DNA of 8,653 nt from Clostridiales bacterium UBA6330 (GTDB lineage: Bacteria; Bacillota; Clostridia; Oscillospirales; CAG-272), in the NCBI GenBank assembly GCA_002438075.1, contig DJSQ01000099.1, positions 1-8,653 of the forward strand, given 5' to 3'. A program made the translations under genes and the position numbers. Positions 1-4,990 of this stretch are shown here, piece after piece. Position 1 is the stretch's first letter. Each line of letters begins with the position of its first letter. A model generated the notes under the pieces. The model did not search any database. It had not been told where the DNA came from and saw nothing but the letters and a program-made list of their open reading frames with translations.

Positions 1-135
1 GATTTCGGCACCCGTGTAAGGCATCACATAATAGTCCCCTTTTTCCAAATACCAGCACAAATTCCCATAAAATTCACAATATCCCCGCGCACGTATGGCA
101 ATACTGAAAGGAAGAACCCAACGGGAGGGAATCGC
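1..135. other. Left-edge region with no definable gene
   Basis: No gene can be fixed here. Three weak readings exist. (a) Plus frame 1 is open from base 1 into the gene at 136, but has no ATG, GTG or TTG before 136. (b) Plus frame 2 stops at 17-19 (TAA), so the last codons of an upstream gene may end there. (c) On the minus strand, GTG at 27-25 followed by ATG at 24-22 lies 8 bases after an AAGGGG-like site (36-41), and could begin a leftward gene reading MPYTGAEI off the edge. None is strong enough to call. The ribosome binding site of the next gene (GGGAGGGA, 122-129) ends the region. No convincing -35/-10 pair was found for that gene. Confidence 0.4.
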
Positions 136-738
136 ATGAACCGTCAGGCAGACCGATTACTCGGGCAGGCGCGCAAAAACCGCGAGGTCAGCGCCCGCCA
201 CAATGCTTTTTTCGATATTTTCCGCGCGGTCAGTGGGACCGCCATCGTCCGTCTTTGGATGGAAATCCTTTCCTTCCTCCGCAGATTTCGGATGCTCCGA
301 ATCGTGCTTCAGGTCATCGGTTGGTTCATCACCGTCCTGCAAGCGGGAACCTTGATTGTCCTGACCACCATCGTCTTTTTTGTCCTGCTCCCCCTGCTTG
401 CGGTCCTGCTCGTCATCGTCCCGCTTATCGCCCTGCTTGACCGCCGCAAAAGCAAGCGGCGGCTGTCCGAAGCGCTTTCCGCCAGCCGCGAGGTCATGTT
501 TTTCTTCACGGACGGTCCCGTGACCGCACAAAGTGCCATCGATTTGGCAAGGGACGGGCGGCGGACGGTCCTGTTGGTCTCCCCACACTGGATATCGGGG
601 CGCGCGACCGACGGCTCCCCCGCCCGCCTTTACGTCAATCTGCGCCGCGAATCCGAGCACGTCTTTCTGATTCGCCGCTATTTCTATTTCAGCGCACGGA
701 AAATGGTCGGGGACCGAGCGGTCAGCCTGATTTATTGA
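136..738 (+). CDS. Small hypothetical membrane protein with two hydrophobic segments
   Basis: This is a 200-residue protein of no family I recognise. The first 50 residues are basic and amphipathic. Residues about 55-73 and 75-101 are strongly hydrophobic and probably form a helical hairpin or two membrane spans. They are followed by a basic cluster (DRRKSKRR, 102-109) that should stay in the cytoplasm. Residues 110-200 form a soluble tail containing VMFFFTDGP and RRTVLLVSPHW, which look like alternating beta-strands and turns, and end in an arginine- and tyrosine-rich stretch. There is no signal peptide cleavage site and no cysteine. The ATG at 136 is chosen because GGGAGGGA sits just upstream and no other start codon exists in the open frame. 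The last 7 bases overlap the end of the convergent lipoprotein gene. Expression is probable; function is unknown. Confidence 0.72.
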   Translation: MNRQADRLLGQARKNREVSARHNAFFDIFRAVSGTAIVRLWMEILSFLRRFRMLRIVLQVIGWFITVLQAGTLIVLTTIVFFVLLPLLAVLLVIVPLIALLDRRKSKRRLSEALSASREVMFFFTDGPVTAQSAIDLARDGRRTVLLVSPHWISGRATDGSPARLYVNLRRESEHVFLIRRYFYFSARKMVGDRAVSLIY

Positions 739-1400
739 GCCGATGTCGGAATTCCATAGCTTGCCGCATATTTCGCCGCATAGGACCCCGACGGGCAGGT
801 GAAGCGCAGAGCCGACGAACAGTGTTCAAACGCGCCGTAGCCGATACTCTCCACGCTTGCGGGGAGCGAGACCGATGCAAGGCGGTAGCACCCCGAAAAC
901 GCAAACCATCCAACCGCGCGTACCCCGTCGGGAACCGTCACGCGCTCCAATTCGCAGTTGCGGAACGCGCCGTCCGCAATCGCCGTCACCGCCTTTCCAC
1001 CAATCGTTTGCGGAATGACCAAGGTCTTTGCGGTCCCGTTCCACCCCGTCAGCGTCAAGCCCTGCCCGTTCTCCTCGTATGTAAACAGAAGCTCCGACCC
1101 GTCTGCCGCAGTCGGCGCATCGGAAGCGGACAGCGCGCGCTCCAGTTCGCGGATGCGCGCCTCGTAAGCCTCATCCCGTGATGCCTGCTCCGCACGCAGA
1201 GCCTCCAGCTGACGCTCCAGCGCCGCAATCCGATCTGCTTCGGTCACAGTAGTCTCCCCGCTCGTCCCGCCGCCCTCCGCGCCCCCGCCGCGCGGCTGTA
1301 CCGAGGTCATGCACCCGCCCAAAAGCAGAGCCGCCGACAAAACGACAGAAAGCAGTAACGCATAAACGGACTTGAATTTGATCATCATTTTCTTTTTCAA
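732..1400 (-). CDS. Lipoprotein with coiled coil and BspA-like leucine-rich repeats
   Basis: This is a 222-residue predicted surface lipoprotein. A basic n-region and hydrophobic core (residues 1-27) lead to the lipobox L-G-G-C, with Cys30 as the expected lipidated residue. Residues 31-50 are a Gly/Thr-rich linker. Residues 53-92 (heptads such as IAALERQLEALRAEQ) should form a coiled coil. Residues 104-215 carry about three LRR_5 (BspA-type) units with the pattern GAFxxCxxLxxVxxPxxVxxIGxxAF, seen at GAFRNCELERVTVPDGV and AFSGCYRLASVSLPASV. Such repeats are common in surface proteins of gut and oral anaerobes and often mediate protein or host contacts; the partner here is unknown. The start is TTG at 1400-1398, preceded by AAGGGAG at good spacing. 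Starting at the internal ATGs (residues 5 or 6) would keep the signal but leave this RBS too far away. Its stop overlaps the end of the convergent gene. Confidence 0.88.
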   Translation of the reverse strand: MKKKMMIKFKSVYALLLSVVLSAALLLGGCMTSVQPRGGGAEGGGTSGETTVTEADRIAALERQLEALRAEQASRDEAYEARIRELERALSASDAPTAADGSELLFTYEENGQGLTLTGWNGTAKTLVIPQTIGGKAVTAIADGAFRNCELERVTVPDGVRAVGWFAFSGCYRLASVSLPASVESIGYGAFEHCSSALRFTCPSGSYAAKYAASYGIPTSAQ

Positions 1401-1424
1401 TTGAATTCACTCCCTTCTGTGCTT

Positions 1425-1454
1425 ATCGTACCACAAAAGGCAGGTCGAAAGCAA
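1425..1454 (-). promoter_or_regulatory. Possible sigma-A promoter of the lipoprotein gene
   Basis: Read on the minus strand, TTGCTT (1454-1449) and TACGAT (1430-1425) are separated by 18 bases, about 25 bases ahead of the TTG start. Both boxes are imperfect matches to TTGACA and TATAAT, so this is a moderate candidate only. Confidence 0.4.
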
Positions 1455-1513
1455 GGGAAATCCGTCTGTCGGATAAATTTTTATGTGAAAGTGAAATAAT
1501 TGCGCAATCGCTC

Positions 1514-1542
1514 TTGACAAAAAAGGAAAAATGCGGTATAAT
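1514..1542 (+). promoter_or_regulatory. Consensus sigma-A promoter of the tRNA gene
   Basis: TTGACA (1514-1519) and TATAAT (1537-1542) are perfect consensus boxes with the ideal 17-base spacer. The expected start of transcription is about 1549, giving a leader of about 13 bases before the mature tRNA. A perfect promoter is typical of stable RNA genes. The AT-rich stretch just upstream (about 1478-1500) could act as an UP element. Confidence 0.92.
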
Positions 1543-1561
1543 ATTCATGTTGTCCCGATGC

Positions 1562-1638
1562 GGACCATTAGCTCAGTTGGTCAGAGCCACCGGCTCATAA
1601 CCGGAAGGTCCAAGGTTCGAGCCCTTGATGGTCCACCA
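1562..1638 (+). tRNA. tRNA with anticodon CAU (elongator Met, or Ile2 read after lysidine modification)
   Basis: A full cloverleaf can be drawn. The acceptor stem is GGACCAT (1562-1568) with ATGGTCC (1628-1634). The D stem is GCTC/GAGC with GG in the loop. The anticodon loop is CTCATAA (1594-1600) with CAT at 1596-1598. The T stem is CAAGG/CCTTG around TTCGAGC. The discriminator is A1635, followed by an encoded CCA (1636-1638). The G1-C72 pair rules out initiator tRNA-fMet. The acceptor pairs C4-G69 and C5-G68 match what I recall as determinants for TilS, the lysidine synthase acting on tRNA-Ile2, and the body resembles Firmicutes Ile2 genes, so Ile2 is at least as likely as Met. The top anticodon-stem position is an A-A mismatch (1589/1605), leaving four G-C/C-G pairs. 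Confidence 0.95.
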
Positions 1639-1672
1639 AAAAATCCCGAGCGCTAAGCGCTCGGGATTTTTT
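1638..1672. terminator. Bidirectional intrinsic terminator after the tRNA
   Basis: A near-perfect hairpin has GC-rich arms TCCCGAGCGC (1644-1653) and GCGCTCGGGA (1657-1666) around a 3-base TAA loop. It is flanked by A6 on the left (1638-1643) and T6 on the right (1667-1672). Rightward it ends the tRNA transcript. Leftward it has an equally good U-tract and could end the transcript of the AraC gene at 1793-2605, which has no hairpin with a T-tract closer to its stop. Confidence 0.93.
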
Positions 1673-1683
1673 ACTTCTTACTT

Positions 1684-1718
1684 CTTCACTCTTCACTCTT
1701 CACTCTTCACTCTTCACT
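1684..1718. repeat. Five tandem copies of the heptamer CTTCACT
   Basis: CTTCACT occurs five times head to tail without a mismatch (1684-1690, 1691-1697, 1698-1704, 1705-1711, 1712-1718). Degenerate units lead into it from the terminator T-tract (CTTCTTA at 1674-1680, then CTT). On the other strand it reads AGTGAAG. It lies between the bidirectional terminator and the 3' end of the AraC gene, outside any coding frame I accept. The remaining bases to 1792 contain only a weak 7-bp hairpin (CGGAAAC/GTTTTCG, about 1755-1772) without a T-tract. Confidence 0.95.
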
Positions 1719-1792
1719 TTCCCCCATCGGTTGCAGGTTCGGATTGATTGTGTACGGAAACGGAAGTTTTCGGCAGAGGCTCCCCTTTATAT

Positions 1793-2605
1793 TTATTTTT
1801 TCAAAGATGCAATATAGGACCTCGGGGAAAGACCGATTTTCTTTTTGAAAACCTTTGAAAAATATAGCGCATCCCGAAAGCCCGACAGAGCCGCAATTTC
1901 ACTGACACAAAACAGCCCTTGATTGATCAGGGTGCAGGCATTCTGAATTCTGGCAATGCTGATATATTCCGATATCCCGATTCCCATCCGACGCTTGAAC
2001 AATGCGGAAAGATATTTGGGATGATAGGTAATTGCTTCGGAGATGGAGGTCAGCGAGAGCTCGGGATCATTGAAATTGTCGTCTATATACTTTTTCAATT
2101 TCAAATACAGATCATCCGACCGTTCCTCCGAATCCTTTTGTGAGAGTACCCGATTCCCGATATAGGAAAAGGTATACAGCAAAACGCTCTCGGAAATCAG
2201 ATCGGTCAGGTCCGAAGGAACGGAGAGTCCCTTTTGCCAGAAGTCGGTCAGGGCTGAACAGTTCGGGTATACGGAATGTGCGGGAGATATGCCGAGCCTT
2301 TCCATAATCTGATTTGCCCGCGCACCGAGAAAGCTGACATACTGATAGGAAAAATTCTCGCCGCTCTCCGGTCGGTACGGCGTTCCCGCAAAGGTGAAGA
2401 AAATATCCCCCTCCGATAACGGTTGAACGGACCCCATGGTATGCAGAAAGCCGTTTCCCGTGCGGACCAAGTGGACCTTATACAAGGATTCCGTGCGAAA
2501 GGAAGGATACATCTGCGGCTCGGTTTCCAAAACAAAGTTGACCGTATGAATGGACTGATAATCCTTATGATACGGAACAAACAGGCAAATATTACGGGTT
2601 TCCAT
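1793..2605 (-). CDS. AraC-family transcriptional regulator (module 1)
   Basis: This is a 270-residue regulator of the usual two-domain AraC layout. Residues about 15-95 form a cupin-like ligand-binding domain, including the pattern LSEGDIFFTFAGTPYRPE (64-80), which is typical of the AraC sensory barrel. Residues about 168-270 form the DNA-binding domain with two helix-turn-helix motifs: the first around LSLTSISEAITYHPKYLSAL (183-202), the second around VSEIAALSGFRDALYFSKVF (234-253), closed by the family's P-x-S-Y (261-264). The start at 2605 has GAGGAG nine bases upstream. It is divergent from the GH109-like gene with a 163-base shared region that holds promoters for both and a 21-bp-period repeat, so it most likely activates that operon. 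Several stretches are richer in A+T than the genes to its right. The inducer is unknown. Confidence 0.93.
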   Translation of the reverse strand: METRNICLFVPYHKDYQSIHTVNFVLETEPQMYPSFRTESLYKVHLVRTGNGFLHTMGSVQPLSEGDIFFTFAGTPYRPESGENFSYQYVSFLGARANQIMERLGISPAHSVYPNCSALTDFWQKGLSVPSDLTDLISESVLLYTFSYIGNRVLSQKDSEERSDDLYLKLKKYIDDNFNDPELSLTSISEAITYHPKYLSALFKRRMGIGISEYISIARIQNACTLINQGLFCVSEIAALSGFRDALYFSKVFKKKIGLSPRSYIASLKK

Positions 2606-2638
2606 GTACTTCCACTCCTCTTTTTTTCATCCCCAATC

Positions 2639-2667
2639 AGTATACAACAAAAAATCGGATTCGTCAA
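2639..2667 (-). promoter_or_regulatory. Sigma-A promoter of the module 1 AraC gene
   Basis: On the minus strand TTGACG (2667-2662) and TATACT (2644-2639) are spaced by 17 bases, each one base off consensus. The leader to the ATG at 2605 would be roughly 27 bases and includes the GAGGAG site. The proposed operator at 2684-2710 lies just upstream, where autoregulation is possible. Confidence 0.8.
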
Positions 2668-2683
2668 GGGAAAGCTGACAATA

Positions 2684-2710
2684 TTCCATAAATACAGGGA
2701 TATTTTCCAT
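2684..2710. promoter_or_regulatory. Candidate AraC operator: direct repeat TTCCAT, 21-bp period
   Basis: TTCCAT occurs at 2684-2689 and again at 2705-2710, 21 bp apart, which places both copies on the same face of the helix. AraC-family proteins commonly bind two direct half-sites at this spacing. The second copy touches the -35 region of the rightward promoter, the class II activator position. ACAAT (2678-2682) and ATTGT (2709-2713) also form an inverted pair around the repeat. The core is only 6 bp, so chance is not excluded. Confidence 0.45.
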
Positions 2711-2738
2711 TGTATCCGTCCCGCAAAAGTGTTATAAT
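2710..2738 (+). promoter_or_regulatory. Activator-dependent type promoter of the module 1 operon
   Basis: A perfect TATAAT (2733-2738) is preceded by TG at 2730-2731, giving an extended -10. The matching -35 position (2710-2715, TTGTAT) is poor with a 17-base spacer. A strong -10 and weak -35 next to a candidate AraC site fit a promoter that needs an activator. The start would be near 2745, with AAAGGAG just ahead of the ATG at 2769. Confidence 0.72.
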
Positions 2739-2768
2739 GAAGCCACCGAAACAAAAAGGAGAGCTATC

Positions 2769-4055
2769 ATGAAGAAAAAAGTCAAAATCGGTGTGCTGGG
2801 CGGCGGACGCGGCGCCAGCATGATTCAATATTGTGAGCATTCCGATAATGCCGAGCTGGTTGCTATCTGTGACAAAAACCCCGACGTGCTGAAAATGCAG
2901 CAGGAAACGCTGAAGGATGACCGTATCACCTACTACGACAATTTCGAGGATTTCCTCACACACGACATGGACGCGGTGGTGCTTGCGAACTACGCGCACG
3001 AGCACGCGCCGTTTGCCATCCGTGCGATGAAGCGCGGTCTGCACGTTTTCTCGGAGGTCCTGCCCTGCCAGACCATGAAGGAAGCGGTGGAACTGATTGA
3101 AGCAGTAGAAGAAACAGGCATGATTTATGCTTATGGCGAAAACTACTGCTATATGCCCGCACCGTATGAAATGCGAAAGCGCTACAAGGAAGGTACCATT
3201 GGCGAATTTGAATACGGCGAAGGTGAGTATATCCACAACTGTGAAACGGTTTGGCCGAGCCTCACATTTGGGGAGCATGACCACTGGCGCAACCGAATGT
3301 ACGCAACCTTTTACTGCACGCATTCCTTAGGACCAATCATTCACATTACCGGTCTGCGCCCTGTTAGCGTCATCGGCTTTGAGGGGACAAAAATGGAGCG
3401 CAATCTGAGAATCGGAAAGCGCTGCGGGCAGTTTGGAATTGAGATGGTAACGCTGGAAAACGGCGGCATCGTCAAGAGTGTACACGGTCAGCTGTATAAG
3501 AATTCCGTTTGGTATTCGGTATATGGCAGCAAGGGCGAGATGGAAAGCGGCAGAGAGGCGGCAAGAGCAGGCAAATTCGGGCGCATTTATGTTAAGGCGG
3601 ACGAATACTCCGGTGGCTATGATACCCAGAAGTATGAAACCTACGAGCCGAAATTCGGCATGGAGGATAAGCCCGAGGGCTTCGGTCACGGCGGCTCCGA
3701 TTTCTATTCCATGTACCACTTTGTGGAAAAGGTGCGCGGCAACCCGAACGCCGACACAATCGACGTTTACGAGGCGATGGATATGTTCCTGCCGGGAATG
3801 TTTGCCTATCGTTCCATCCTGAAGGGCGGTGTATCTGTGAAAATTCCGAATCTGCGGGACAAGGCACAGCGCGAGCTTTGGAGAAACGACACCGCCTGCA
3901 CCGACCCTGCGATTGCGGGTGATATGCTTCTGCCCACAATGGCAACGGGAACGCCCGAGATTGACCCCGGCGTTTACGGGCACATGAAGCAGCTGTGGGA
4001 TGCGGAGCGCGAGCGTCAGCTGCGGGAATCGGCAGAGAAAGAGAAGCAAAGCTGA
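2769..4055 (+). CDS. Gfo/Idh/MocA-family protein resembling GH109 NAD-dependent glycosidases
   Basis: This is a 428-residue cytoplasmic protein without a signal peptide. Residues 5-120 are a Rossmann fold with GVLGGGRGA (8-16) for NAD(P) and Asp35 at the end of strand 2, which favours NAD. Ordinary family dehydrogenases have E-K-P with a catalytic lysine. Here the position reads SEVLPC (95-100) with no lysine, like the EVP of GH109 enzymes as I remember them. Further GH109-like signatures follow: GENYCY (123-128, Glu124), GEYIHN (152-157, Tyr154), WR (173-174), YCTHSLGP (182-189, Tyr182 and His185) and HGGSDF (307-312). Residues about 130-375 form the alpha/beta substrate domain. GH109 enzymes cleave N-acetylgalactosaminides through transient NAD-dependent oxidation, so a similar oxidation-elimination chemistry is inferred. 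A sugar dehydrogenase or epimerase remains possible. AAAGGAG supports the start. It is first in an operon with the transporter, 2 bases apart. Confidence 0.88.
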   Translation: MKKKVKIGVLGGGRGASMIQYCEHSDNAELVAICDKNPDVLKMQQETLKDDRITYYDNFEDFLTHDMDAVVLANYAHEHAPFAIRAMKRGLHVFSEVLPCQTMKEAVELIEAVEETGMIYAYGENYCYMPAPYEMRKRYKEGTIGEFEYGEGEYIHNCETVWPSLTFGEHDHWRNRMYATFYCTHSLGPIIHITGLRPVSVIGFEGTKMERNLRIGKRCGQFGIEMVTLENGGIVKSVHGQLYKNSVWYSVYGSKGEMESGREAARAGKFGRIYVKADEYSGGYDTQKYETYEPKFGMEDKPEGFGHGGSDFYSMYHFVEKVRGNPNADTIDVYEAMDMFLPGMFAYRSILKGGVSVKIPNLRDKAQRELWRNDTACTDPAIAGDMLLPTMATGTPEIDPGVYGHMKQLWDAERERQLRESAEKEKQS

Positions 4056-4057
4056 CC

Positions 4058-4900
4058 ATGTATTACGCGCTGATTACGCTGGCGTCGTTGCTCTTCTCCC
4101 TTCAGTTCGTGATGAACAACGGCTATCAGCGGGCAGACGGTGCCAGCTGGGGAGCTGCCCTGCGGTTCTCCCTCTACAGCTCGCTTGTGGGCATCCTCCT
4201 GCTGTTCGCCATCAATTCATTCCACCTGCGCTTCACATGGTTTTCTCTTGCGGTAGCATTCGTGTACGCACTCATTTGCATTGGATTGAATTTCTGCTCG
4301 GTCAGAGCATTCGAGCACGCCAATCTGTCGATGTATTCTGTGTTCTCAATGATTGGCGGCATGGTAATCCCGTTTCTATATGGAATGGGATTCTGCGGCG
4401 AGGAGGTGCGCCCGCTTCGGATTGTCTGCTGTGCATTTATGGCAGTATCCGTTGTCCTGAGCGTAGAAAAGAGCACCGCCGCAAAAGGCGCGCTGAAATA
4501 CTATCTCGGTGTTTTCATTCTGAATGGGGCGGTCGGCGCAGTTTCAAAATTTCATCAGTCCCATCCCGAGAGCGTGGAGAGTGCGGATTTTCTGATGCTG
4601 GCAAAGCTGGTGACGGTTGCCCTGAGTATCCTTCTGCTTCTTCTGCAAAAGGACCGCCACTTGGTGCCGAGCGGAAAAGCGCTTGCGTTTGCCTCGGGCT
4701 TTGCCGTGTTGAGCAGCATCGGGAATCTGTTTCTTCTGATTTCTCTCTATCATCTCCCCGCATCTGTTCAATACCCTGTTGTAACAGGCGGCGTGATTGT
4801 ATTTTCTACCGCAATTGATCTGATCGTCAGCCGAAAGCTTCAAAAGCGAAAGGTTCTCTCCGCCCTTGTAGCGCTTGCCGCCTCGGTGTTGATGATATAA
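4058..4900 (+). CDS. DMT-superfamily (EamA-like) transporter, about ten membrane helices
   Basis: This 280-residue integral membrane protein has hydrophobic segments at about 2-18, 31-52, 60-80, 90-110, 119-136, 147-163, 176-196, 206-229, 236-256 and 265-280. This is the ten-helix, two-half layout of EamA/RhaT-type drug/metabolite transporters. The half-repeat signatures are visible at the ends of both halves: ANLSMYSVFSMIGGMVIPFL (88-107) and LPASVQYPVVTGGVIVFSTA (233-252). Such carriers move small metabolites, often outward; neither direction nor substrate can be read here. The ATG at 4058 is preferred over an in-frame GTG at 3995, which would overlap the upstream gene by 61 bases and add a charged 21-residue tail before helix 1. 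It lies 2 bases after the upstream stop with only a weak GAGAAG-like site, so translational coupling is likely. It probably carries the substrate or product of its partner enzyme. Confidence 0.88.
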   Translation: MYYALITLASLLFSLQFVMNNGYQRADGASWGAALRFSLYSSLVGILLLFAINSFHLRFTWFSLAVAFVYALICIGLNFCSVRAFEHANLSMYSVFSMIGGMVIPFLYGMGFCGEEVRPLRIVCCAFMAVSVVLSVEKSTAAKGALKYYLGVFILNGAVGAVSKFHQSHPESVESADFLMLAKLVTVALSILLLLLQKDRHLVPSGKALAFASGFAVLSSIGNLFLLISLYHLPASVQYPVVTGGVIVFSTAIDLIVSRKLQKRKVLSALVALAASVLMI

Positions 4901-4916
4901 CCGAATACACGAGATG

Positions 4917-4966
4917 ACCCCCACAGGTCGCTCTGCCTTTGCAAAGCGCCCAGCGGGGGTGTTTTT
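4917..4966 (+). terminator. Intrinsic terminator of the module 1 operon
   Basis: The outer stem ACCCCC/GGGGGT (4917-4922 with 4955-4960) encloses an imperfect inner stem (4926-4936 with 4941-4951, 9 of 11 pairs, loop CTTT). T5 follows at 4962-4966. It starts 16 bases after the transporter stop. There is no T-tract on the other strand, so it should act rightward only. Confidence 0.75.
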
Positions 4967-4990
4967 GATGCGGAAGCCATTGTTTTACCG

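Noticed and set aside
157..660. Open frame of 167 codons on the minus strand, very rich in Asp, Gln, Lys and Gly
   Set aside because: It lies opposite the membrane-protein gene and is a low-complexity antisense reading of its hydrophobic codons. The opposite frame has a proper RBS and membrane segments.
1614..1638. tRNA 3' end as an integration attachment site
   Set aside because: No second copy of the tRNA 3' end and no integrase gene were found anywhere in the window.
1684..1718. Tandem heptamer as a CRISPR array
   Set aside because: The units are 7 bp, adjacent and without spacers, so this is a simple tandem repeat.
3327..4049. Open frames on the minus strand opposite the GH109-like gene (also 2664-3323)
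   Set aside because: Their coding potential mirrors the real gene. No family motifs are seen and the sense gene is well supported.
3995..4057. GTG start extending the transporter by 21 residues
   Set aside because: It overlaps the upstream coding region by 61 bases and adds a charged, non-membrane stretch. The ATG at 4058, two bases after the upstream stop, puts helix 1 at the N-terminus as expected.
4000..4818. 272-codon plus-strand frame overlapping the transporter
   Set aside because: It is Cys/Arg/Ser-rich with no domain pattern, while the overlapping frame encodes a regular ten-helix membrane protein.
4917..4966. Operon terminator acting on the leftward FAD gene as well
   Set aside because: On the minus strand the hairpin is not followed by a T-tract, so it supports rightward termination only.
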